Shown here one piece after another: positions 44,054 to 52,542 of a DNA stretch of 64,000 nucleotides. The translations under genes and the position numbers were made by a program. The DNA comes from Vibrio mangrovi (GTDB taxonomy: Bacteria > Pseudomonadota > Gammaproteobacteria > Enterobacterales > Vibrionaceae), in the NCBI RefSeq assembly GCF_024346955.1, contig NZ_AP024883.1, positions 3,596,001-3,660,000 of the forward strand, written 5' to 3'. The notes beneath the pieces are model-generated. The model saw nothing but the letters and a program-made list of their open reading frames with translations. It made no database searches and was not told the origin of the DNA. How positions within the stretch are numbered: position 1 is the stretch's first letter; each line of letters begins with the position of its first letter.

Positions 44054-45335
44054 GTTTCCTCCTGAATTGAATTACTTGTTGAAAAGCATCGATAGCAAGA
44101 GCTGTATTTTCAGCTTGTGTAATGGCTCGAACAACAGCCAGACTAGAAACTCCCTGCTCTAAGACAGTGGCCGCGTTATGTAAATTTATCCCACCAATAG
44201 CAACGGTCGGAATCGAACGATTTCGGTCATTTGCGATTGAATCAACCAACTGTTGATACAACTTCAAACGAACAAGACCTTGAGGTTTAGATGGCATCTG
44301 TTTGGTTGTAGTCGGGAAAATATGCCCTAAAGCGATATAACTCGGACAAAGTTGTTGTGCTTTAAGAATCTCCCAATAGCCATGCGTGGAAATCCCCAGC
44401 CTGATCCCAGCATCACTGAGTGCCTGAATGTTTGCAGTACATAAATCTTCCTGCCCCAGATGGACACCAAAAGCCTGATATTGAATTGCCAGCTTCCAGT
44501 AATCATTGATAAAAACCTGAGCCCGATGTTCTTTCCCCAACAAAATAGCTTGCTTAATTTGTTGTTCAAGATCAGGCTGAAGCGGATTTTTAATCCGAAG
44601 CTGGATTGTCTTAACACCTAATCGCAGTAATTCATCCACCCACTTCACATCATCAACCACAGGATAAAGCGATAAATCCGCTTCATCTACTGCTCCAAAT
44701 TTGTAGCTTTGATGAATCACATCTGTTGTTGATGATGAAATCTCAGGAAAGTCATGAAAATTTCGGGGCCATGTTTCACGTGAAACATTACAAAGTGAGC
44801 GAGCAATGATTAAAGCATCTTCACATGGAAAATCTAAAATCAGCAGCACGCTCAACCAAGCTAAATGCCTCTGAATAAACTGATGAGGAAATTGCTCAGA
44901 AATAGAAGCAGCGGAGGAAAGAGTACGAATCTCATCAGATACCTCCCATAATTCAGAGATAGACCGATTCGGCTGTGGTGCATACGCGATAAATATATTT
45001 TCCACGTCATCACATCTCTCTGTCTGAGAAAAATCCTCTTTCCCGGTTATCTGTTCACAATAGTGAATATGATAATGACTCTGAAAGTTCTGATGTTCAG
45101 AGATAGAACAGCCTCGGCTACTCTCCATTGTCACAAGAGTCACTGTTTTATCTTCTGAACAAATAGATACAGCACGTTTTCCTTCAATAATCTGGCCTTC
45201 AATAAACTGGATAGCCATTTCCGGAGCAGCTAATCCTTCTATCTGTGCAACTCTCAGAACATGATGAATTTCATTGGACACTGCTTTGATGACATCAGGA
45301 GTTAACCAACTCTCAGAAATACTCAGAGCAATCAT
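44034..45335 (-). CDS. thiE: Thiamine-phosphate synthase ThiE with N-terminal extension
   Basis: Joins HMP-pyrophosphate and thiazole-phosphate to thiamine phosphate. The catalytic domain is residues about 222-425: LYPVVDDVKWVDELLRLG, IQLRIKN, FINDYWKLAIQY, GVHLGQEDL, LGISTHGYWE, YIALGHIFPTTTKQMPSKPQ and VAIGGINLHNAATVL. This is a complete TIM-barrel ThiE. It carries about 220 extra residues at the N-terminus, since usual ThiE is about 210 aa. They have no motif I can name; they look like a soluble mixed domain, not a functional ThiD. The extension contains NVSRET (183-188), encoded by a perfect parS. Four-base overlap with the thiC stop. Confidence 0.9.
   Translation of the reverse strand: MIALSISESWLTPDVIKAVSNEIHHVLRVAQIEGLAAPEMAIQFIEGQIIEGKRAVSICSEDKTVTLVTMESSRGCSISEHQNFQSHYHIHYCEQITGKEDFSQTERCDDVENIFIAYAPQPNRSISELWEVSDEIRTLSSAASISEQFPHQFIQRHLAWLSVLLILDFPCEDALIIARSLCNVSRETWPRNFHDFPEISSSTTDVIHQSYKFGAVDEADLSLYPVVDDVKWVDELLRLGVKTIQLRIKNPLQPDLEQQIKQAILLGKEHRAQVFINDYWKLAIQYQAFGVHLGQEDLCTANIQALSDAGIRLGISTHGYWEILKAQQLCPSYIALGHIFPTTTKQMPSKPQGLVRLKLYQQLVDSIANDRNRSIPTVAIGGINLHNAATVLEQGVSSLAVVRAITQAENTALAIDAFQQVIQFRRKHDAITQ
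44772..44787. other. parS site inside thiE
   Basis: TGTTTCACGTGAAACA, identical to the parS at 41069 and 3,703 bp away. It lies within thiE and encodes Asn-Val-Ser-Arg-Glu-Thr in frame. The 18-bp form ATGTTTCACGTGAAACAT (44771-44788) is also identical in both sites. Confidence 0.93.
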
Positions 45336-47266
45336 GATTCCTCCTGATCTACATACTCAGCCAGATGATAGAGTTCAGAACCCTGAGCTTTAAACTCCTG
45401 AGACTTCTGTTTCATTCCTTCCAATGGATTGTCCAGCACCTGAATATTGACGGAATGACCATCCTGCTGGGATTTAGCATAATCACGCACTTCCTGAGAG
45501 ATCTTCATTGAGCAGAATTTAGGTCCGCACATTGAGCAGAAATGAGCGACTTTTCCTGATTCCTGCGGTAATGTTTCATCATGATAGGCACGAGCAGTTA
45601 CCGGATCTAAGGACAAGTTGAACTGATCTTCCCAACGGAATTCAAACCGGGCTTTTGATAAAGCATTATCTCTGATTTGCGCCCCCGGATGCCCTTTAGC
45701 CAGGTCTGCTGCATGAGCAGCAAGCTTATAGGTGATTAATCCGGTTTTAACATCTTCTTTATTCGGCAATCCCAAATGCTCTTTTGGCGTCACATAGCAG
45801 AGCATTGCACAGCCATACCAGCCAATCATTGCGGCACCAATCCCGGAAGTAATATGGTCATACCCCGGAGCAATGTCTGTTGTCAGCGGACCTAATGTAT
45901 AAAAAGGAGCTTCTGAACAGTGGCGAAGCTGTTCCTCCATATTTTCTTTGACCAGATGCATCGGTACATGTCCTGGACCTTCAATCATGACCTGAACATC
46001 ATATTCCCAGGCAATTTTCGTCAACTCTCCCAATGTTCTTAACTCAGAAAATTGGGCTTCATCATTGGCATCAGCAACGGAACCAGGTCTGAGTCCGTCC
46101 CCTAAAGAAAGTGATACATCATACTGAGCACAAATTTCACAGATATCTCTGAAGTGGGTATACAGGAAGTTTTCTTCATGATGTGCCAGACACCATTTGG
46201 CAATAATTGAACCACCACGAGAGACAATTCCGGTCACCCGTTTCGCAGTCATAGGAACATAGCGCAGCAACAGACCCGCATGAATAGTAAAGTAATCAAC
46301 CCCCTGTTCAGCCTGTTCAATTAATGTATCCCGCATTACCTCCCAGGTCAGATTCTCTGCAACACCATTGACCTTCTCCAATGCCTGATACATCGGAACG
46401 GTCCCGATCGGAACCGGACTATTACGCAGAATCCATTCTCTCGTTTCATGAATATTCCGCCCGGTAGAAAGGTCCATCACCGTGTCTGCTCCCCAGCGCG
46501 TTGACCAGACCAGCTTCTCAACCTCTTCTTCAATTGAAGAAGTTACAGAAGAATTACCGATATTCGCATTCACTTTCACAAGGAAGTTGCGACCGATAAT
46601 CATGGGTTCTGATTCAGGATGATTAATATTCGCTGGAATAATTGCCCGCCCTTCAGCAACCTCGCGCCGGACAAATTCCGGTGTAATCTCTTCCGGCAGA
46701 TGGGCACCGAAATTTTCTCCCGGATGTTGTCGATTCAGTTGTTCATCACGATACTGTTGACGTCGCATGTTCTCGCGAATCGCAATAAACTCCATCTCTG
46801 GCGTCACGATTCCCCGCCGGGCATAGTGAAGTTGAGTGACACGAGTATCCACGAGTGCTTTACGGATTTTCGGCAGATGACCATACCGCAGTGAGTCAAG
46901 AGTGGTATCAGCAAGACGCTCACGGGCATAATGAGATGTCATCTGATCAAGGACTTCAGTATCACTCCGCGCTTCAATCCATGACTCTCTCAGAGCCGGC
47001 AACCCCCGATAAACATCTATCGTATATTGAGGATCGGTGTAAACACCCGAGGTATCATAGACACATATGGGTTCATTAGGTTCATAAACGGGACTACCTT
47101 TCGCTCCACCGACGAGACTATCCGCCAGTTGGATTTCTCTCATAGGAACCCGGATATCCTCCTGAGAACCCTGAATATAAACTTTTGATGAATTGGGATA
47201 AGGGGTCGACTGGATATTTTCAATAAATTGCTTAGCTTCCAGTCTGGATTGTTTACGGCTCGACAT
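45332..47266 (-). CDS. thiC: Phosphomethylpyrimidine synthase ThiC
   Basis: Radical-SAM rearrangement of AIR to HMP phosphate. 644 aa. The C-terminal cluster motif CSMCGPKFCSMKISQEVRDY (Cys-x2-Cys-x4-Cys) is intact. TPEMEFIAIREN, INHPESEPMIIGRNFLVKVN, GADTVMDLSTGRNIHETREW and EGPGHVPMHLVKENM are canonical. The reading frame runs 63 codons further upstream into the riboswitch, so the ATG at 47266 behind GGAG is the true start. First gene of the operon, controlled by the TPP riboswitch. Confidence 0.97.
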   Translation of the reverse strand: MSSRKQSRLEAKQFIENIQSTPYPNSSKVYIQGSQEDIRVPMREIQLADSLVGGAKGSPVYEPNEPICVYDTSGVYTDPQYTIDVYRGLPALRESWIEARSDTEVLDQMTSHYARERLADTTLDSLRYGHLPKIRKALVDTRVTQLHYARRGIVTPEMEFIAIRENMRRQQYRDEQLNRQHPGENFGAHLPEEITPEFVRREVAEGRAIIPANINHPESEPMIIGRNFLVKVNANIGNSSVTSSIEEEVEKLVWSTRWGADTVMDLSTGRNIHETREWILRNSPVPIGTVPMYQALEKVNGVAENLTWEVMRDTLIEQAEQGVDYFTIHAGLLLRYVPMTAKRVTGIVSRGGSIIAKWCLAHHEENFLYTHFRDICEICAQYDVSLSLGDGLRPGSVADANDEAQFSELRTLGELTKIAWEYDVQVMIEGPGHVPMHLVKENMEEQLRHCSEAPFYTLGPLTTDIAPGYDHITSGIGAAMIGWYGCAMLCYVTPKEHLGLPNKEDVKTGLITYKLAAHAADLAKGHPGAQIRDNALSKARFEFRWEDQFNLSLDPVTARAYHDETLPQESGKVAHFCSMCGPKFCSMKISQEVRDYAKSQQDGHSVNIQVLDNPLEGMKQKSQEFKAQGSELYHLAEYVDQEES

Positions 47267-47416
47267 GCATTTTTCTCCAATAAAATGAGTAAGAAAGAAA
47301 TGCTTGACGGAAAGATGCGTATTACAAGAGGAGAAAATCAATTCGCAAGAAAGCGATAGTGCAGATCTTCGGACAATAGAGAGGCTGATGAAATGAGATA
47401 TAGCCTGAATATTCTC

Positions 47417-47500
47417 TCTTGTTCCCTTCGCAGATTTTAATCTGATCAGGTTCAACGGATCCCGAATAAACGGTCTCAGCCTTATGGCACTCCGACAAGT
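47417..47500 (-). promoter_or_regulatory. TPP riboswitch (THI element)
   Basis: Minus-strand RNA carries the TPP aptamer blocks in order: CTTGTCGGAGTGCC, GGCTGAGACCG, GGATCCGTTGAACCTGATC and CTGCGAAGGGAACAAG. CUGAGA and the GAACCUGAUC/GAAGGGAACAAG sequences are the ligand-binding core. It lies about 150 bases before the thiC start, so thiamine pyrophosphate shuts off the operon. No clear intrinsic terminator was identified, so translational or other control is possible. Confidence 0.95.
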
Positions 47501-47547
47501 AGAAACATTATAGGGAATGGCTTTTATTTAACCAAGTAAAAAATAAG

Positions 47548-47931
47548 TTAACTTCTAGCGACCAGCTGAAAAGCAACCCAGGCGGCTGAAATACTCAAAA
47601 CAACATTCAGCAGAATATTCAAACCAACTTTGATAAATGCTCCCTGCTGCATCAGCAGAACATTATCCATAGAGAAAGTAGAAAATGTTGTCAGCGCGCC
47701 AAGAAAGCCTAACCCTATCACCTGACGCCATGGTTCAGCCGAAAGGAATTCCGCCTGAATCGCTGCAACTAAAAGTCCCATAATAAAAGAACCAAGTATG
47801 TTAACGGTCAATGTTCCATAAGGAAAACCCCGGCCAAACAGAAACACACACAGTTCCGAAATTAAATAACGGGAGCAGGCACCAAATGCACCACCAAAAG
47901 CAATAAAGCCAAGAACGGAGAACTGACTCAT
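47548..47931 (-). CDS. crcB: Fluoride exporter CrcB/Fluc
   Basis: 127-aa membrane protein with four helices; antiparallel dimer forming a fluoride channel. Hallmarks: GGAFGACSRYLISE, GTLTVNILGSFIMGLL, and the TTFSTFSMDN motif that lines the pore. AAGGA is well placed for the second of two ATG codons (47931); the frame opens 24 codons earlier. It lies downstream of the multicopper oxidase on the same strand. Confidence 0.94.
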   Translation of the reverse strand: MSQFSVLGFIAFGGAFGACSRYLISELCVFLFGRGFPYGTLTVNILGSFIMGLLVAAIQAEFLSAEPWRQVIGLGFLGALTTFSTFSMDNVLLMQQGAFIKVGLNILLNVVLSISAAWVAFQLVARS

Positions 47932-48032
47932 CATTATTCCTTCACTAAAAAATACTAAAATGTGGTTCTCAGCCGTAAAAAAGCTGAGCCCAATCGACCA
48001 CAAAATCTTATATCATGAAAAAGTTACAGGGG

Positions 48033-49418
48033 TCACTTTACTTCAATGTATCCCATCAACCCGGTTTTCATATGCTCAATCACATGACAATGGTACATCC
48101 ACCGTCCCGGATTATTCGCGACAAAAGCTGCTTTAGCTGTCCCATTTTTACCTAATAAGACAGTGTCAGTATGAAAAGGCTGATCCAGTTTTTTTCCATC
48201 TAACTCCAACACCAGAAACGTGTGTCCGTGAAGATGGATAGGATGATGGTACTGCGTGACATTCCGGAGATCAAAAATATAACTTTTCCCCAGATCTAGG
48301 GTTGCAAGTGGTTGAGGAATATTATCGGCACTCATACCTTCCCAGGCCCGTTTGTTCATCAGCCAGAATTGGGGAATTGCTTTACCGTCAGCATCCGCCG
48401 GAGAAATCGCGCCCTGCCATTCAAACACGAAATCAATTTCCTCAGCATGAGCTAAATCAACCGCCGGGATCGGATTTAAAGGCAATACAGGTAATGATCG
48501 TTCACCAGAAAAAGAGGACTCAACACAAAGAAACTCACACAATGGGAAGGCAAATTTCCCTTTCATATAACGAATATAAACGTGTTGTCCTGCATCCGGA
48601 GCTATCAGGCCAATATCAAGCCGCATTCCTGGCCCCAGAGGATGCTCAGTTAATCGAACCGGTTCAGATACGGGATTTCCATCAATAGCCAGAATCCAGG
48701 CTTCACAGCCTTCTACAGTGACGGGATAAGTCCATGTATTATCCACATTCGCAATTCTGATTCTTGCCGTACCATGGGCCTTCAATTGATACTCTGGCAG
48801 ATGACGTCCATTCACCGTCCCCCACTCTCCCGGAGTTCCCATTCGGGCACTATAGCGAGGAACCATCAATTGCTTCCACTGCCCTTGCTTATCCAGATGC
48901 CAGTGCTTCAGCATCAGGCTCACTTCCTGATCAAAAACGACCGGCACCTTCTCTTCAACAATAATCAGCCCGACTAATCCCATCCCCAACTGCTCCACAC
49001 TATTCATGTGCGGGTGATACCAAAAAGTACCGGCATCCGGCGGCGTAAATTCATAAATGAATGTTTCACCCGGCATAATCGGAGGCTGAGACAAGAAAGG
49101 AACACCATCCATTTCAATGGGAATTCTCAGACCATGCCAGTGAACCGTCGTTGGTTCATTCAATAGGTTGGTAAAACGAATAGTAACTTTCTCTCCCTGA
49201 CGACAACGGATTTCAGGAGCTGGTATTAACCCGTTAAACCCCAGAATATCCGTCTTATAACCGGGAACTAACTCAGATTGCGCAGGCTGTGCAGTCAAAT
49301 CATAGATATAACCATCTTTAGATTTAGCAACTGAGCGGGTTACCGTACAGGCAGGAAGAAGGCTCAGAGCTCCCATTGCGAGAGAAGTCTGGAGAAAATT
49401 GCGACGAGAAATATCCAT
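48033..49418 (-). CDS. Multicopper oxidase, Tat-exported lipoprotein
   Basis: 461 aa. Twin-arginine signal (SRRNFLQTSLAMGALSLLPAC) with a lipobox LPAC, so it is exported folded and lipid-anchored. Four copper motifs in order: HWHG, WYHPH, HPIHLHGH and YHCHVIEHMKTGLMGYI. The last holds the T1 His-Cys-His and axial Met. Three cupredoxin domains as in laccase/CueO-type oxidases. No methionine-rich segment like that of CueO is seen. Likely oxidises Cu(I), Mn or phenolic substrates at the cell envelope; substrate unknown. The ribosome site is weak. Followed by crcB. Confidence 0.9.
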   Translation of the reverse strand: MDISRRNFLQTSLAMGALSLLPACTVTRSVAKSKDGYIYDLTAQPAQSELVPGYKTDILGFNGLIPAPEIRCRQGEKVTIRFTNLLNEPTTVHWHGLRIPIEMDGVPFLSQPPIMPGETFIYEFTPPDAGTFWYHPHMNSVEQLGMGLVGLIIVEEKVPVVFDQEVSLMLKHWHLDKQGQWKQLMVPRYSARMGTPGEWGTVNGRHLPEYQLKAHGTARIRIANVDNTWTYPVTVEGCEAWILAIDGNPVSEPVRLTEHPLGPGMRLDIGLIAPDAGQHVYIRYMKGKFAFPLCEFLCVESSFSGERSLPVLPLNPIPAVDLAHAEEIDFVFEWQGAISPADADGKAIPQFWLMNKRAWEGMSADNIPQPLATLDLGKSYIFDLRNVTQYHHPIHLHGHTFLVLELDGKKLDQPFHTDTVLLGKNGTAKAAFVANNPGRWMYHCHVIEHMKTGLMGYIEVK

Positions 49419-49503
49419 AATTCATCATACTGTATCCAAGGAATAGGATTAGTGTAACGAATAATATCAGCTAACAGCAAATAAGAATCGTTCTTAAAGG
49501 CAA

Positions 49504-49535
49504 GAAAAAGAGAAGGAAGTCAAATGACTCCCTTC
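49504..49535 (-). terminator. Terminator behind the GH43 gene
   Basis: On the minus strand GAAGGGAGTC-ATTT-GACTTCCTTC (10-bp stem with a G-U pair) followed by TCTTTTTCTTG. Confidence 0.75.
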
Positions 49536-49551
49536 AGATTAGATCAATGTC

Positions 49552-50493
49552 CTATTCTGCCAGACCAAGCACAAGCTGATCACCGTCCCAGGAGATCTGT
49601 TTCATCCGGGTATGGCGGTTAGGATCCCACAACGGATCCCCATCAATCTCCGTATAGTCTCGAGCATGATAAACCAGGATATCATTTCCCTGTTCGTCCT
49701 TAGTAAAACAACTATGTCCGGGACCAAAAATATGCTCACTGGTATTGGTGACAAAGACTGGCTGTGACGATTTATGCCAATTTGCCGGCTCGAGTAAATC
49801 CGCATCCTCATCAGCTTGTAAAACGCCCATGCAGTAACGCTCATCTGTCGCACTGGCAGAATAAGTCAGCCAGACTTTTCCGTGGCTAATCAGAATATAC
49901 GGACCTTCATTGACCATAAAGCCCTGTATTTCCCAGTCAAACTCAGGTACTGACAAACGGCTGGCAGGTAACTTTAATGTTGTCGGGGATAGCATTTCAG
50001 CAATATATAAATTGGAATTACCTGCAATGGAATCCTCTTTCTGTGCCCAGACATAATAACGGGTTCCCCGGTGCTCAAATGTCGTTGCATCCAGACAGAA
50101 TGAATCCATCCCGGAATCAACCTGCCCGCAAAAAGTCCAGTGTTCTGCCAGAGGATTCTCTCCGTCACAGCGAATAACATACATACGGTGCTGAAACAGC
50201 CCATTTTTGATTTCGCGACTCGGCGCAGCTGCAAAATAGATGTACCAGGCTCCATCAATCATATGGATCTCCGGAGCCCAGATTAAATCAGAGTAAGGGC
50301 CATAATCCGGCTTTTGCCAGACAGTCACTATCTCATTCGTTACTGCCAGATCAGCAAGTGTTTTTGCTCTTCTCAGCTCAATGCGATCATATTCCGGAAC
50401 AGATGCAGTGAAATAATAGTATCCATCATGGTGAAGATAGACATGTGGATCAGCTCTCTGCTCAATGACCGGGTTTTTTATCTTTAATACCAT
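49552..50493 (-). CDS. Glycoside hydrolase family 43
   Basis: 313-aa beta-propeller glycosidase. The general base Asp is in RADPHVYLHHDGYYYFTAS, pKa-modulating Asp in CLDATTF, and general acid Glu in VNEGPYILISHG, the standard GH43 triad. FGPGHSCFTKDEQGNDILVY and the final DPNRHTRMKQI are typical of arabinofuranosidase or xylosidase members. No signal peptide, so it acts on imported oligosaccharides. It begins 9 bp after the symporter stop (TGAGGATAATACATG contains the ribosome site). Paired with the GPH symporter as a pentoside-uptake unit. Confidence 0.88.
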   Translation of the reverse strand: MVLKIKNPVIEQRADPHVYLHHDGYYYFTASVPEYDRIELRRAKTLADLAVTNEIVTVWQKPDYGPYSDLIWAPEIHMIDGAWYIYFAAAPSREIKNGLFQHRMYVIRCDGENPLAEHWTFCGQVDSGMDSFCLDATTFEHRGTRYYVWAQKEDSIAGNSNLYIAEMLSPTTLKLPASRLSVPEFDWEIQGFMVNEGPYILISHGKVWLTYSASATDERYCMGVLQADEDADLLEPANWHKSSQPVFVTNTSEHIFGPGHSCFTKDEQGNDILVYHARDYTEIDGDPLWDPNRHTRMKQISWDGDQLVLGLAE

Positions 50494-50502
50494 GTATTAT
50501 CC

Positions 50503-51903
50503 TCATTTTGCCGGTGCCGATATTGGCGTTTGCTCATTGACTCCATCGATTCCTTCACCAATATCTGAACTCTGTACGCCCTGATGAATCATGGTGTCGT
50601 AATAGCTGTCTGTAACCTTATAGCGGAACATCAGTAACCCCATGATCAAATGAAACACACCGGGAATCACAGTGAGCATCAATGCAATTCCCGTTAATGC
50701 AAAACTGGATTGCTCCTGATTCGGAACATAATCAAAGAAGGTCAGTAACCATCCAACAATGGCTCCGGCAATCCCCATTCCAAATTTCTGACAGAATGAA
50801 ACGCCACCAAACGATAGCCCTGAGACGCGCTGGCCTAGCTTAAATTCACCATAATCAACGGCTTCAGCAATCGCAGACCAGAATACGGGAGCATGTAAAT
50901 CAACAATGAAAGAAAGCAGAAAATAAAGAATAAAAGCGAGGACGAAGTCAGACTGCCCTACGGAAAAATAGAGAATCGCACTCAGGATCATCACTGCAAT
51001 CTGGCTATAACGGAATAGCTTAATCTTACAGTAGTATTTTGTTATCCAGGTCGAGGCAACCATAGCCAGAATAGCGGCTACAACCCCTGTCGCCAGAAAT
51101 GCAGAAATCGTCGCAGCATCTCCTCCCAGATAGTACTTGGCATAATATGCAGCGACTGAACCTCTCACTGTATAGCCGACCGTCCCCGTAACACAGACCA
51201 GACATAATATGACCCACTGGTCGTTGTTTATCAGTGATTTCATCTGCTGAGTAAATGGTTGTTTCTCTACGACATGTTCTATTCGTTCTGTCGTCGTGAA
51301 ATAACAGAATAAGAAAAGTAATGTTCCCATTAAGGCCATTAGCCCCATGGAGTACTGATAGCCCGTCTGAATGTTTTCACTCCCCCATTGCTCAGAGAGT
51401 AAGGGAACGATAATTGTCACCAGAAATGCTGCAATTTTCGCAAAGAAAAGACGATATCCATTGGCTGATAATTTTTCTTTCGGATCATCGGTAAGAACAC
51501 TAATCAAAGAAATATACGGAATAGTGACGGCCGTAAACATCACCGTTACGAAAATATAGGTCGCATAGGCGTACACTAATTTCTCGTTATAAGCCAAATC
51601 TGGCGTACTAAAGGTCAGAAACACCGAAATACCAAAGGGAATCGATAAAAACAGCATATAAGGACGATAGCGCCCCCAACGTGTATTAATTTTATCAGTG
51701 ATCATCCCCATTACCGGATCAGTCACAGCATCAATCAGGCGAACAACAATAAATAGCATCGCCAAATCACTAGCTTTTATGCCAAAGATATCAGTGTAAA
51801 AAAATGTGATGATAAGCATCATTGATGATATCACCACATTAACAGCCATATCTCCGGCACCAAATCCAACTTTCTCAAGAACAGAGAGCTTAAACTTATA
51901 CAT
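50503..51903 (-). CDS. GPH-family sugar:cation symporter
   Basis: 466-aa transporter with 12 predicted helices of the glycoside-pentoside-hexuronide family. Markers: EKVGFGAGDMAVNVVISSMM at the N-terminus, DAVTDPVMGMITDKINTRWGRYRPY after the first helices, and GVSFCQKFGMGIAGAIVGW in the second half. Probably takes up xylosides or arabinosides hydrolysed by the adjacent GH43. AGGTTC precedes the ATG. First gene of the two-gene operon. No transcription factor gene is next to it. Confidence 0.88.
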   Translation of the reverse strand: MYKFKLSVLEKVGFGAGDMAVNVVISSMMLIITFFYTDIFGIKASDLAMLFIVVRLIDAVTDPVMGMITDKINTRWGRYRPYMLFLSIPFGISVFLTFSTPDLAYNEKLVYAYATYIFVTVMFTAVTIPYISLISVLTDDPKEKLSANGYRLFFAKIAAFLVTIIVPLLSEQWGSENIQTGYQYSMGLMALMGTLLFLFCYFTTTERIEHVVEKQPFTQQMKSLINNDQWVILCLVCVTGTVGYTVRGSVAAYYAKYYLGGDAATISAFLATGVVAAILAMVASTWITKYYCKIKLFRYSQIAVMILSAILYFSVGQSDFVLAFILYFLLSFIVDLHAPVFWSAIAEAVDYGEFKLGQRVSGLSFGGVSFCQKFGMGIAGAIVGWLLTFFDYVPNQEQSSFALTGIALMLTVIPGVFHLIMGLLMFRYKVTDSYYDTMIHQGVQSSDIGEGIDGVNEQTPISAPAK

Positions 51904-51915
51904 GGTAAAGAACCT

Positions 51916-51977
51916 CGTTCAGATAGAAATAATAATCAGTATGTTAACGACTTCGAACTGGGATTATTATCTGAACG
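51916..51977. promoter_or_regulatory. Inverted repeat upstream of the GPH-GH43 operon
   Basis: CGTTCAGATA (51916-51925) and its reverse complement TATCTGAACG (51968-51977) flank a second pair, ATAATAATC (51929-51937) / GATTATTAT (51962-51970). Position 13 bp upstream of the symporter ATG suggests an operator or a leader hairpin in the 5' UTR. Confidence 0.4.
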
Positions 51978-52142
51978 ACGAATGCCATCAGCTGCATAAT
52001 ATACAAATTTTATAAATCAGCCGATATGTCCATCTATATAGCTATTCTCACTAAAACGATTCTTTTTATATCACCAATATTATCGGTATCTGGACGTTGC
52101 ACAGATAAAAGCTTGAGTTGAAAGATGGGAGAGCAGGAAACA

Positions 52143-52197
52143 AGCGTGACAGGCCGCGGTCTTTTCTATAAAAGGCAAACCTACTGAACCTGTCGCC
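52143..52197 (-). pseudogene. Truncated tRNA-Asp-like copy C
   Basis: Third, most distal copy of the tandem array. It keeps the D-arm block, the inserted TTTTATAG hairpin and the anticodon arm CCTGTCACGC, then diverges completely, so the T-arm and acceptor are missing. Confidence 0.65.
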
Positions 52198-52204
52198 AGA
52201 ACGT

Positions 52205-52232
52205 AAAAAAGCCCCAGTCTTGCAACTGAGGC
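52205..52232 (-). terminator. Terminator behind tRNA-like copy B
   Basis: Minus strand GCCTCAGT-TGCAAG-ACTGGGGC followed by six T; near-identical to the one after the real tRNA-Asp. Confidence 0.8.
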
Positions 52233-52241
52233 TTCAATAAG

Positions 52242-52347
52242 TGGCGGAGCGGACGGGACTCCCTTTCCGTTTAAAAAAACAGCGCGACCCCCGGCGTGAC
52301 AGGCCGCAGTCCTTTCTATAAAAGGTGAACCCACTGAACCCGCTGCC
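52242..52347 (-). pseudogene. tRNA-Asp-like copy B with two insertions
   Basis: 106 nt against 77 in the true gene. The D-arm block, anticodon arm with GTC and 3' acceptor half ending CCGCTCCGCCA are kept. A hairpin-forming insertion (CCTTTTATAGAAAGG) lies between D-arm and anticodon arm, and a second (CTGTTTTTTTAAACGG) replaces the T-loop core. Unlikely to fold as a working tRNA. Confidence 0.7.
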
Positions 52348-52354
52348 AGAACGT

Positions 52355-52382
52355 AAAAAAGCCCCAGTCTTTCAACTGAGGC
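52355..52382 (-). terminator. Terminator behind tRNA-like copy A
   Basis: Minus strand GCCTCAGT-TGAAAG-ACTGGGGC followed by six T, same as behind tRNA-Asp. Confidence 0.8.
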
Positions 52383-52391
52383 TTCAATAAG

Positions 52392-52497
52392 TGGCGGAGC
52401 TGACGGGACTCTCTCTCCATTTTAAAGAACAGCGCTCCCCCCGGCGTGACAGGCCGCGGTCCTTTCTATAAAAGGTTAACCAACTGAACCTGCCGCC
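52392..52497 (-). pseudogene. tRNA-Asp-like copy A with two insertions
   Basis: Directly downstream of the functional tRNA-Asp. Same architecture as copy B: 106 nt, D-arm GTTCAGTTGGTTAACC, inserted hairpin, anticodon arm CGGCCTGTCACGCCG, altered T-arm region, encoded CCA. Positional spacing between copies A, B and C is exactly 150 bp; the distance to the functional gene is 135 bp. Confidence 0.7.
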
Positions 52498-52503
52498 AGA
52501 ATG

Positions 52504-52532
52504 TAAAAAAGCCCCAGTCTTTCAACTGAGGC
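52504..52532 (-). terminator. Terminator of the rrn operon / tRNA-Asp
   Basis: Minus strand GCCTCAGT-TGAAAG-ACTGGGGC followed by TTTTTT, 11 bp past the tRNA-Asp CCA. Confidence 0.88.
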
Positions 52533-52542
52533 TTCAAATAAG

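Noticed and set aside
47267..47455. 63-codon upstream extension of thiC
   Set aside because: It runs through the TPP riboswitch and lacks a ribosome site; the ATG at 47266 has GGAG and matches known ThiC starts.
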